The notes under the pieces: model-generated | Told to the model about the DNA's origin: nothing | Database searches by the model: none | The model's input: the letters and a program-made list of their open reading frames with translations, nothing else | Position numbers and translations under genes: made by a program | Shown here: in pieces, positions 45,586-55,647 of the stretch | Numbering within the stretch: the first letter of the stretch is position 1 | How the letters are laid out: each line of letters begins with the position of its first letter | NCBI RefSeq assembly: GCF_030272615.1 | Contig: NC_081415.1 | Coordinates: 262,866,925 to 262,930,924, forward strand | From: Cryptomeria japonica | Lineage: Eukaryota; Streptophyta; Pinopsida; Cupressales; Cupressaceae | DNA: 64,000 bases | Reading direction: 5' to 3'

Positions 45586-46575
45586 TCTTTTCGAGAAGCT
45601 ACAGGTGTTCCCGAATGGGATGCTGCAATGCAAGAAGAGTTTAATTCCTTGGAAAGGAATCACACATGGGATTTAGTTCCTCTTCCTAAGGGAAGGAAAC
45701 TTGTTTGATGCAAGTGCATCTATCGAACAAAATTTGCAGCGGATGGGTCGGTTGATAAGTATAAGGCTCGCTTGGTAGCAAAAGGCTTTTCCCAAGTTCT
45801 AGGGGTTGATTACTCTGAGACTTTTGCTCCAGTTGCTAAGATGAATTCCATCTGGCTTGTCCTTGCTATTGCTGCAACCCATTATTGGGAATTTCATCAG
45901 ATGGATGTCAAGAGTGCATTTCTTCATGGTGATCTTCAGGAGGAAATCTACATGGAGTAGCCACAAGGGTTTGTTCAAGATCCTTCACTTGTGTGTTGAC
46001 TTCGAAAGTCTCTCTATGGCCTCAAACAAGCTCCTCGAGCTTGGTATGCCAAGGTGGACTCCTTCCTTCTGACAGTTGGTTTTACTTGATGCCATTCTGA
46101 TCCTAACGTCTACATTCTGCACCAGGATGATACTCTCACATTTCTAGTTCTCTATGTTGATGACTTATTGATCACAGGGAGTCACTCATCCACCATCAAG
46201 GTAGTGAAAACTGCTCTACATGATAGATTTATGATGTCAGACTTGGGTCTTCTACATTACCTCTTGGGAATTGAGATTACTCAATCTTCTTCAGGCATAT
46301 TCCTTGGACAACCCAAGTATGCACTCGATATGCTCTCTAGATTTCGCATGGTTGACTATAAACCTGCACCTACTCCTTTTTTGTCTGGGGTCAAACTTGA
46401 GGCTAAGTGCTCTTCACCCTTGGTTGATAGCACTTTATATCGACAAATTGTTGGGAGCCTCATCTACTTGACTCATACGAGACCTGACATTTCATATGCG
46501 GTGGGCATGGTCTCTAGATTCATGCAGGAGCCACATGAGTTGCATTGGAAAGGAGCTAAGAAGATTCTCCACTAA
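45586..46575 (+). pseudogene. Copia reverse transcriptase, broken
   Basis: Blocks in order: EWDAAMQEEFNSLERNHTWDL, KARLVAKGFSQ, DYSETFAPVAKM, QMDVKSAFLHGDL, LYGLKQAPRAWYAK, YVDD (46153-46164), MSDLGLLHYLLGIEI, and YRQIVGSLIYLTHTRPDISYAVGMVSRFM. The catalytic Asp residues are present. Stops at 45706 (TGA in a Trp position), 45958, 45998, 46087 and 46573 break the frame; the CAG/CGA origin of most of them is described in the findings. Confidence 0.9.
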
Positions 46576-47070
46576 ATTCAGGGTACTCACAATTATGGAA
46601 TTCAGTATGCAACAGGCATGGATATTGACTTGGTGGGATATACGGATTCAGATTAGGCAGGTGATTCTTAGGATCGCAAATCCACTTCAAGGTATTGCTT
46701 CTCACTTGGTTCTGGTCCAGTTTGTTGGTCGAGTAACAAGCAGTCTGCAATTTCTCTTTCATCGACAGAGGCTGAGTATCGAGGGGTGGTTAATGCTACC
46801 ACTGAGGCTATTTGGCTTCAGAATATTCTCACTGAGTTTGGTATTCCAGTTAGGAAGCCTACTATCATCTTTTGTGATAATCAAAGTGCTATACAGATCT
46901 CAAGAAATCCAGTTCATCACCAGAGGATGAAACACATTGAGATACATATGCACTATATTTGGGAGCTCATTCAGGAAGGCATCATTGATCTTAAGTATTG
47001 TTCTACAACAGAGAAAACTGCGGACATCTTCACCAAACCCTTCACCGAAAGCAAGTTCCTTCATTTGTGA
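46576..47070 (+). pseudogene. Copia RNase H, broken
   Basis: The start YTDSD is followed by TAG (Trp position) and another TAG (GDS then TAG then DRKS, Gln position). Then SSTEAEYRGVVNATTEAIWLQNIL and IFCDNQSAIQISRNPVHHQRMKHIEI, the two conserved blocks with catalytic Glu and Asp. It ends with ADIFTKPF...KFLHL and a natural-looking TGA at 47068. Confidence 0.9.
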
Positions 47071-47144
47071 TCTCTTCTTGGGATATGACAGGTGTCTACT
47101 TCAGGAGGGACTTCTTAGTCCTCCTTTCTTTCTCTCCTTATTTA

Positions 47145-47272
47145 GGGGGGGCTATTCCTCTTATGGGGGGGCTTCTTCTTTTGGGGGGGCTATCTATGTA
47201 CATGGGTACCTAACATGGTTTCATTTGTCGGGACCCATATTTTCACCCACCTAAGCTACGCTTAAGGGGGGG
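47145..47272 (+). other. Polypurine tract with four G7 runs
   Basis: The tract AAGGGGGGG directly before the 3' LTR (47264-47272) primes plus-strand DNA. Three more G7 runs lie upstream at 47145-47151, 47165-47171 and 47183-47189, spaced about 13-20 bases. Confidence 0.8.
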
Positions 47273-47911
47273 TGTTAGTGTATGTTTTTTATTTTCCTTA
47301 TGTTAGGGGGTATTTATTTTTCCTACACATATTATTTAAGCTTGCTTAGGTTAATAGGAGTGGTTTATATGAGGACACGTGGCGAAATACTTCAGCTACA
47401 TGTGTAACTCTCCACCTCACATGGGTAGTTGAGTTACACACCCTCTTTTGGCTTGTTGTGCCACCTCTCGTAGCCACTATTTTGTCATTTCCTAAGTGGG
47501 TTATGGGGTAGTTGGGTTTCACACCCTCTTTTGGCCTTATGTGCCAACTTTCTCAACTCCTTTTTTGTCTTCATGTAAGGAGGTTATGCCACATGTTTTG
47601 GCATTTACCAAGAAGGTAAAACCTCCCACTTTTTATGGGGAATAGGAGTTAATGCACCCCTTGGATGTATATGCTTATATTTTTCTATATAATAAGCACT
47701 ATACTCTCACCTTCATTAGTTAAGTTAGTGGAGTGATAGCTTGGTGAGAGTCTTCTCCAAATTCTCCTCTTTGTCTCTATTTCTCTCTCATATTGAAATT
47801 ATCTTCATTCAGCTATTTTGATCTTCGATCATCCGTTGTGTGAGGAGTTGCATGTGATCTACGACCGACATCAGATCTTGGCTCAATTCTTGCTTCTCGT
47901 AGAATCTCACA
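47273..47911 (+). repeat. 3' LTR of copia element D
   Basis: TGTTAGTGTATG...CTCACA, matching the 5' LTR apart from the differences noted for the element. Confidence 0.95.
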
Positions 47912-47916
47912 AATTT
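47912..47916. repeat. Target-site duplication AATTT, right
   Basis: Identical to 41320-41324. Confidence 0.9.
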
Positions 47917-48413
47917 AATTGGATGAAATGGCCAACCTAGAAATGTTATTTTTTTACATCGAGATAGTTTTGAAAATTGTAAGATTGACCCTATAACCTC
48001 TTGAAAATTTAGCCAAAATGCACTCAACAATGGAGCTTGGGCCAAATTTGTCCCAAAAAAATAGGTCTGATTTTTTAGGGTCATTAGACTATAGGATCTA
48101 ATTCTTGAAAATGCAAGTTTCGTGATGAATTATGATATTTCAATGGGAAAAGTGTTATTATTTTTGAATTTTTGAAATAGGTAAAGACAAAAACTAATTA
48201 AAATGATGAAAGATAAATGGTACGCCTAGAATTAAGGGCCCAAATAAGAGTGTGATAAGATTTAAATTAAGATAGACTCATATTCTTGAACTAATTGTTA
48301 ATTAAATACATATGGTCCTATAATGCATAGTAAAATGAGACACACATAAGTGATTGCCAAAAAAGTGTGGAATTGGACACCCTAATTAGAGGTGTACAAT
48401 TTACGATGATATA
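47917..48413 (-). repeat. Tat-like LTR, right part
   Basis: Continuation of 39871-41324. Shares with 13200-13704 the TTAGGGTC(G/A)TTAGA block, GGGCCCAA, and the terminal GTGTACAATTTACGATGATATA; on the minus strand this is the decayed LTR start. Confidence 0.65.
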
Positions 48414-49358
48414 TTAGTCCCCACTTTAGTGATCATATGAAATTACATGCATATGCAAGATAAAGTATAGAAAAGTAAACATTCATGAAAAAGAAACGTA
48501 TTTGTAAAGGTGTTGAATGAAACCCGAAGTATAGAAATACCTACAATACAATGTTAGGAACCGCATTCTGCAAAACCACTATGTCAATCAAAATCATAAA
48601 TCACCTAAAATGCTTACTAAGAATAATGAAATCAAGGGTAGCTATATGCTTTCTACTTGCTACTTAGGAGGTAGAAATAAGGTTTCATGTATACTGCTTT
48701 CAATTGTGAAGGATAGGTGATTACAAATGCTCTCAATGAGGTTCAAAATGACTCAATGAGCATTTGGAAGTATAGAGGACTAAAACTTCATTCCAACATA
48801 TTAGACAACACACGAATCAAAGTCCTCTAGGTCAAGATATCAAAGGATTAGTGACACATGGCAAAATAAGGGTTTATAAAGAATCTTACATTTAAAAAGT
48901 GCAAATCCCACTATTCATTTGCCTTATTCATCTTTTGTGTTTATTGTAGAGTGGTCTACCAAGGTCAAGATTTTGAGTTGAGTGGTACCTTCTAGGTAAG
49001 TAAATAATTGGTTGGTTGAGTTTGTCATAGGTGCCAAGATGGAACAAAATTCACTTGTGCATGGTTGCAAGTTAGGTCTTATAAACTTCACCACCAAGAA
49101 GAGTTATACATATCATACCCTTGGAATCTTACAAGATCATACTTAGTATTGATTTGATTGATGTCCATTAGGTCAAAGATCAATTTATATTGCAAGGTAA
49201 TAGAGTGTTATTATGGATTTAGTGACCATATAATGATAATAAGAGTTTATAGATACATTTTTATTTATGTGATATCTATGATTTAGTTGAATTAGAGAAT
49301 GATAATGGATGTCAAATGTTCATAATCTTTGTGAGTGATTAGTTAGAGAGCAAGGTAC
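48414..49358. other. Unassigned AT-rich interval
   Basis: No protein domain, long open frame or array is seen between the Tat-like LTR end and the chromovirus. Confidence 0.55.
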
Positions 49359-49363
49359 ATGAG
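49359..49363. repeat. Target-site duplication ATGAG, left
   Basis: ATGAG before the TGGTACAGGAGC LTR start; the same five bases follow the 3' LTR at 57271-57275. Confidence 0.85.
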
Positions 49364-50974
49364 TGGTACAGGAGCACCTAGGACATAGGCTTAGATATAT
49401 TTCTCATTTCGGCTTGTACTGACCCTAGCCAAGTCAGGTATTGAATAAGGACTCCAAGAGGGTCCAAGAGTGAGTGTGATGAGTGAAATGTAAGCCTATT
49501 TTGAGTTAGATCTTCCTAGGTTTGCATTTTGTACCTAGGTAGTGGTTTGAGTAGGTAGTTGACCTTCTTGATGGTCAAAAGTGTCAAAAATTGGTATAGG
49601 CAATAGGGAAGGTTAAATTAGTCTTAGACATGTTTTAAAAGTCATGTGTGATGACTTAGAATAGGCCTCATAGGTTGAGAAGGCCAAAAAGTGAAAAAGT
49701 GCAAAGTTGCAAAAAGTTGTCATGACAACTTTTGTCCTAATTTGATTAGCGATGGAGTTAGGGATTGTCCAACGCCCTAGAAAGACTCCAAAAATGGGAA
49801 GTGATATAATAACCCTCTCTTTAATGGTTACCAAGGTTGGAGACTTGGTTTTGTAAGTTCAACAATCTGAAACTACTCATTTTCAGACTAGTTGGCAGCA
49901 TTTTGGCTTGTTTTGTTCATTTTTGTAAATGCAAAATGGATTGAATCCATTAATCCAAAAATGGATTGAGTTTCTTTGGTGTGTTACATAGTTTTTAGTT
50001 CCATTTAAAGCTTTGTAGATAGTTTCCATTAGTGTTTTCTTGTTTTGGTTTGCACACAGCCAGTTTTGGCTTGTATAGCAGTTTTATGTAAAATGGTTGC
50101 CCCATGAATTCCACACGTGCTACCATCACGGAATATTGGGAAATGAAGGGAAACCACTTGTAAAGTGTACATATGCAGGGACAAGTGCTAGAGATGATTT
50201 TCAATATGGTTGTCACCTTGTTCTAGGCGAGTTTTGGAGCAACCCAACTAGAGGAAACAAGGTGAAATTGAAGTGCAAAGTGCAGGGGTGAATGCCAAAC
50301 CACCATCTAATATTTTGGAGGGGTACATGAATTTAGAACAAAGTTTCCAATGCAAGGAGAAGCCTTGACAAAATCATTTGATTCCCAAACACCAACTTGA
50401 CCAGTCATTGTCGGTTAGAAGGCTTAGAAACCCTTCAAAACCCTCATTTTGGGGTTAGGAAATTGTATGGTAGAGTAAGGAACCGAAACCACAAACTAAC
50501 TTGAGGTTAGATGAGTCATTGAAGAAAATCAAAACTTTCTATGGGGTCTTTTGGACCGTTTTCACTCAAGCCCTAGAAAACCGGATTTTGGAGGCCTAAT
50601 AGGGCTAATTCCTTGTAGCCCTTTCTAGGCAAAATATTGAAATCGGTAAGAAAGCTAATGATTACAAACCTCAAATGGACCCAAAAGGCATTCAAAACAT
50701 GTTAGTAGCCACCTCCACACCTCTACATCAACTCACAATAGTAGGAGGTCAATTTGACAAGTTGAAGCCAATAATGAGCACATGGGAAGCATTGTGAATT
50801 GGTAGGGTTACTAGCTAAAACACTTGAAGCAAACACCTTGGAATGGTTAAGAAGAAATCCCTAGAAGTGATTGAGAAGGAATTGGAGGTCTAGAGTGCAA
50901 TTAGGCCTAGAGAGTTGGTGGAATTGAGCAACACCAACTAGGTGAAGTGTTAGCAAACTAGGTGAACCCCATCA
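49364..50974 (+). repeat. 5' LTR of chromovirus F
   Basis: 1611 bp. Ends ACCCCATCA, three bases before the primer site. Open frames within it (for example minus 49834-49613) are not domain-like. Confidence 0.9.
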
Positions 50975-50977
50975 AAT

Positions 50978-50989
50978 TGGTATCAGAGG
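50978..50989 (+). other. Primer-binding site, element F
   Basis: TGGTATCAGAGG, 11 of 12 bases as in the initiator-Met site of element D. Confidence 0.9.
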
Positions 50990-51024
50990 CTATAAGATTT
51001 GGGCTAGGTGAGTAGACGTCCTCA

Positions 51025-52100
51025 ATGGAATCTATAGGAGATAACAACATGGTGACCAATGCAGAGTTGGCAAAGAAAGTGGATGATCAGGAGGAAGAGA
51101 AAAGACTCCTGAAGGAGAAGTTGCTAGAATTGGAGAGTAAACTTGGTGAGGTAGAAACCAAGGCAGATGAAGTGCTGGTAAAGGTAGAAGGAGCAAAATG
51201 GAAGGGTAAAGAAGTGTCAGAGATTGACAAAGTACCTAAACCTAACCCTATCCTAGAACAAGAACCTTTCCTGAAGGCATTGAAGGCCTTAAGTGGGAAA
51301 TCACTAGAAGGATTGCCATTGTTCACTGGTAAGATGGAGGCAGAAGTGGTCCTAGAATGGATAAAAGGCATGGAGAACCATTTTGAATGTGAAGGCATAA
51401 CTGAAGCCCAAAGAGTTAAGGTGGCCAAGTCAAGGATGAGAGGAGATGCTCTCACATGGTGGAAATTTGTGCAAAATGAGAGGAAGAAAATGGGCAAAGC
51501 ACCCATCTCTTCTTGGAAAGGGATGTTAGTCAAAATCAAAGAAGTTTATCTCCTTGATGAATATGAAGTACAAATTCATAGGAAGAGGCAAAATTTAAGA
51601 CAAAAAGACCTTGATATCAGTACCTATACGAAGGAGTTTCACAAACTTAGCCTTAGATCTCATGCGGTGGAAGAAGAGAGTCTCAAGGTTGCTAGGTACC
51701 TAAATGGTCTACGATGGAACATCCAAGAAGAAATCAATCTAATGAGCTCAAAAATAGTCCATCAAACCTATCAACTTGCCCTTAAGGTGGAAAAAAAACT
51801 GAAAAGAAGGCATGACTCAAGTAGCAATAGGGGCAAAGGTAGAGGAAATAACAATAGAGGCCATAGGGGAGGCTTTGGAGGAAGAAGTTCTGAACAAAGA
51901 ACACAAGGAGAGTCTAAAATCACTGAGCATCAAGAGAGTGGCACTAGTAAAGGATGATTCAATAAAGGAAGGGGGTCCAACAGTGGTTTCAGAGGAAGAT
52001 CTAGTGGCCAAGGTAGAGGTTCCTCATACTTTGCAACAATGAAGTGTTACCATTGCAACCAACTTGGTCATCCAGCATATAGGTATCCAGAGAAGGGATC
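51025..52100 (+). pseudogene. Chromovirus gag
   Basis: ATG at 51025 opens 310 codons. Residues about 5-55 are a Glu/Lys/Leu coiled coil; residues about 95-260 are a retrotrans_gag domain (LPLFTGKMEAEVVLEWIKGMENHF, DALTWWKF, then FHKLSLRSHAVEE); the tail is Arg/Gly/Asn-rich (RNA-binding like). A TGA at 51956 stands where Arg is expected (CGA to TGA). The frame then goes on to a knuckle at 52042 (CYHCNQLGHPAYRY), whose last Cys is Tyr. Confidence 0.85.
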
Positions 52101-52688
52101 ATCATCACAAGGTGGTGAAAGAAGAGTGAACTATCTTCAAGAAGAGTCTTCAAGTAGCAAGACTTCAGAGGTTGCCCTAGAGTCAGAGGTAGGTGACAAC
52201 TTGATGATAAGGAGAACTTTGATCAAAGAAGTTGTCAGAGAAGAGCCAAGCCAAAGAAGTTCCTTATTTAGGATCAAATGCAAGATTATGGACAAATTTT
52301 GTAAAGTGATCATTGATTCAGGGTCAACAGACAACATTGTGTCAAAAGAGGCAGTGAGTAAGCTCAAATTGCAAAGGATACCTCATAACAACCCTTATAG
52401 AGTCACTTGGTTGAACAAAGGCCAACATTTCCTAGTCAATGAGCAAGAATGGGTAGATTTTACCATTGGGAGGTATAAGGACAAGGTGTTATGTGATGTC
52501 CTCCCATGGATGCATGCCATCTTCTATTGGGAAGACCATGGCAATTTGATAGACAAGCTATTCATGATGGAGCCAAGAATGCATACTCATTCAAGAAAGA
52601 TGGAGTCACATTCAAGATCCAGTCTATCCTTGAGGAAGGTGAAAAGAGGGCAGCAGGTCCTAATGCTCTTTTGGTGAGTGAAAAATAG
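52101..52688 (+). pseudogene. Chromovirus protease, frameshifted
   Basis: The frame 52039-52677 contains KVIIDSGSTDNIVSKEAV with the intact DSG active site near 52312-52330. Near 52500 a small indel shifts the frame: the expected DACHLLLGRPWQFDR block, the second protease signature, continues at 52506-52688 in another frame. The coding then leads into the RT region. Confidence 0.8.
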
Positions 52689-52691
52689 TTC

Positions 52692-54223
52692 TTGAAGACA
52701 TTTGAGGAAGGTGAAGGTATAGGGTTTGCACTAGTAAAGAAGCCCAAAGAGGAAGACAAGAAAGAGCAGCCAGATTTGCCAATACAGGTGCAAGATTTGT
52801 TGAATAAATTCAAAGGCATAGTAAGTGATGGACAGCCAGCCACCTTACCTCCTAAAAGAACCATAAGCCATCAAATATACTTCATTCCTAGAACATCCTT
52901 GCCTTATAAGACAGCTTATAAAATGACTCCCCAACAAAATGTTGAGATTGCCAAGAAAATCCAAGAGCTCTTAGACCAAGGCCTAATTAGGAAAAGCATT
53001 AGCCCTTGCGTTGTCCCTACCGTATTAACCCCAAAGAAAGGTGGTACTTGGAGATTGTGTACTAATTCTAGAACTATAAATAGGATCACCATCAGATATA
53101 GGTTCCCAATTCCTAGAATAGAAAACCTAATGGATTGTTTAGGAGAAGCCAAGTATTTTACCAAGATTGACCTTAAAAGTGGATATCACCAAATTAGGAT
53201 TAAGGAGGGTGATGAATGGAAAACTACATTCAAGACTACAAAGGGTCTCTATGAGTGGCTTGTAATGCCATTTGGCTTATCTAATGTTCCAAGCACCTTC
53301 ATGAGACTCGTGAATGAAGTGATGAAGGACTTCATTGGTAAATTTGTGGTGGTATATCTAGATGATATTCTCATTTTCAATAAGGATAGGGTAGATCATA
53401 TTAATCATTTGCAAGATGTATTACAAAGATTGTATAATGAAAAGCTAACCATGAACTTGGATAAGTGTGAGTTTTTTAAGCAGGAGTTGGTTTACCTTGG
53501 GTTTGTGTTGTCTCAAGGAAACCTCGAGATGGATCCCAGCAAGGTTGAAGCCATTGTAAATTGGCCTACTCCTAAGTCAGCAACAGAGGTGAGAAGCTTC
53601 CATGGACTAGCTCAGTACTACAGGAAGTTCATTAGGAAATTCAGTGCTATATGTGCACCAATGTTAGACACCATTAGAGTTGGAATGAAGACAAAGTTTC
53701 AATGGAGTGAACAAGCAAACAAAGGTTTTGAAACCTTGAAGGAGAAGATAGCTACTCAACCGGTGCTAGTGTTGCCTAGTTTTGAGAAACTTTTCATAGT
53801 GGAATATGATGCAAGCAATGTTGCAGTAGGTGCTTTCCTAAGCCAAGAAGAAAGACTAGTAGCCTTCCATAGTGATAAGTTAAGTGATGCCAAGAGGAAA
53901 TACTCCTCTTATGATCTTGAGTTATATGCTTTAGTGCAGGCTTTGAGGAAGTGGAGACGTTATCTCCTTCCTAAGGAATTTGTAGTTTTCTAAATTCACA
54001 AGACACAATCAGTCATAAACACATGAAATGGGTGGAGTACATGCAGGCCTACACATTCACCATTAAGCACAAGAAAGGGCAGTTAAACCAGGCGGCTGAT
54101 GCATTAAGCAAGAGACTTTTGATAGTCCAAGAAATCCAATTGAGGAGCATAGGTGTTGACAGTTTTAGAGACTTATACCCAGAGGATGAAGACTTCTCAA
54201 ATGCCTACAAGGTGTGTAAGTAG
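52692..54223 (+). pseudogene. Chromovirus reverse transcriptase and RNase H
   Basis: A 433-codon open frame (52692-53993): FIPRTSLPYKTAYKM, a GLIRKSISPC block, RFPIPRIENLMD, FTKIDLKSGYHQIRI, MPFGLSNVPSTFMRL, the intact YLDD at 53354-53365, then KYFTKFIR-type and FIVEYDASNVAVGAFL RNase H start, and KRKYSSYDLELYAL. A one- or two-base deletion at about 53990 shifts the frame; HMKWVEYMQAYTFTIKHKKG and NQAADALSKR (54023-54223) complete the RNase H. All RT catalytic Asp residues are kept. Confidence 0.9.
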
Positions 54224-55627
54224 TGTCAAAATCACTTCCATAGTGAGTATTCTGTTTTTACTTTACAAAATGGACTATTGTTTAGAGGTGGGCAGCTTTG
54301 TGTGCCTAGAGGCTCAATGAGATAAAACCTCATACAAGAGAAGCATACTGGAAACCTTAGTGGACATTTTGGAGTCAATAAGATAGAAGAGATGGTTCAA
54401 AGGTATTACTATTGGCCAAGGATGAATCAAGATGTGAAAACGTATGTGGAGACTTGCATAGTTTGCCAAAAGGCCAAAGGTACTTCTTCAAATGTTTGTT
54501 TATACCAACCTCTTCCCATACCAAATAGACCTTGGGAATGCATTAGTATGGACTTTGTAGTAGGTTTACCAAGGACAAAGCAGGGATTTGACAACATTTA
54601 TGTCATTGTGGACAAATTTAGTAAAATGGCTCACTTTGTGCCTTGCAAGACTACTCATGATGCATGCTAAATAGCTCATTTGTTTTTCAAAGAGGTAGTA
54701 AGGATACATGGTTTACCCATGAGAATTTTTTCAGATAGTGAATCAAAGTTCATGAGTCATTTTTGGAAGACACTTTGGCAAAAGCTTGGCACCAACCTCT
54801 CTTTTGGATCAGCCTACCATCCTCAAACAGATGGGCAGACCGAAGTGGTGAATAGAAGCCTGGGAAACTTATTGAGGTGCCTTACCAAAGAATATGGTCA
54901 GACATGGGATCAAGTACTCTCACAAGATGAATATGCATATAATGACACCATGAATAGGACTACCAGCAAGAGCCCTTTTGAGGTGGTCTATGGTGTGCAC
55001 CCAAGAGGTATTTTGGAGTTGAGAGACTTAGGTAGTGCAACAACAAGAAGTGGATATGCAAAAGACTTTTCTCAATCAATGAAGGAGGTACATGAATCAG
55101 TCAAGCAAGCCTTGATGGAGAACACAAGAAAAATCAAACAAAAAGTTGATGAAAGAAGGAAGAACCTCCAATTTCAAGTGAGAGATCTTGTCATGGTGCA
55201 CCTAAACAAAGCAAGGCTACAACAAGGAGTGCCTAACAAGTTGAAAATGAGAAGGATAGGTCCATGTGCCATTCTAGCCGAGTATGGAGAAAATGCATAC
55301 AAGGTGGATCTACCTAGTGGCATAGGATTATCACTGGTTTTCAACATAGTAGACTTAGTTGCCTATAAGGGACCAATTCAAGGTTTAGATTATAGTCAAT
55401 CAGAGGTATCAGATGATGTGACCAACCTTCAGTTACCAACCAAACCAATTGCAAAGGCCAAGAAGGTGTTAAGTTCAAGGATCGCCAAGAAGACAAGGCA
55501 TCAAACCTATTGGGAGCACCTAATCAAATGGTAGGGTATGGATGATGCTGAAGCTACATGGGTGCTTGAGACGAAGTTTAAGAAGCTAGGCATTGATCAA
55601 AATATGATTCCCAAGGACGTGACATGA
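54224..55627 (+). pseudogene. Chromovirus integrase with C-terminal chromodomain
   Basis: Zinc-binding H..H..C..C (54350-54470, CIVCQKAKG), first Asp in ISMDFVVGLP, second in FSDSESKF, Glu in HPQTDGQTEVVNRSL: the triad is complete. Stops at 54221 (VCK then TAG), 54316 and 54668 (TAA at a likely Gln codon) break it; 54680-55534 is open for 284 codons. The end carries SRIAKKTRHQTYWEHLIKW, then TAG, then GMDDAEATWVL, a chromodomain split by one stop. Chromodomains guide integration toward modified histones. Confidence 0.9.
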
Positions 55628-55636
55628 TTTTCTTTT

Positions 55637-55647
55637 GTTTGGGAGAA
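55637..55647 (+). other. Polypurine tract, element F
   Basis: TTTGGGAGAA immediately before the 3' LTR; primes plus-strand synthesis. Somewhat short and interrupted. Confidence 0.6.

Larger units (their letters stand above)
41325..47911 (+). mobile_element. Complete Ty1/copia element D
   Basis: Two LTRs (641 and 639 bp, TGTTAG...CTCACA), initiator-Met primer site, gag, protease, integrase, RT, RNase H and a polypurine tract, flanked by the perfect 5-base repeat AATTT. By eye the LTRs differ at about 14 substitutions and one 2-base indel (near 2%), so insertion is fairly recent. The coding region carries about a dozen stops and cannot be translated through. Domain order PR-INT-RT-RH defines Ty1/copia. 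Confidence 0.95.

Noticed and set aside
51087-51539. 150-codon minus-strand frame opposite the chromovirus gag
   Set aside because: Shadow of the gag coding strand; Ser-rich and without domain.
52562-52864. 100-codon minus-strand frame in the chromovirus
   Set aside because: Antisense of protease and RT start; no domain.
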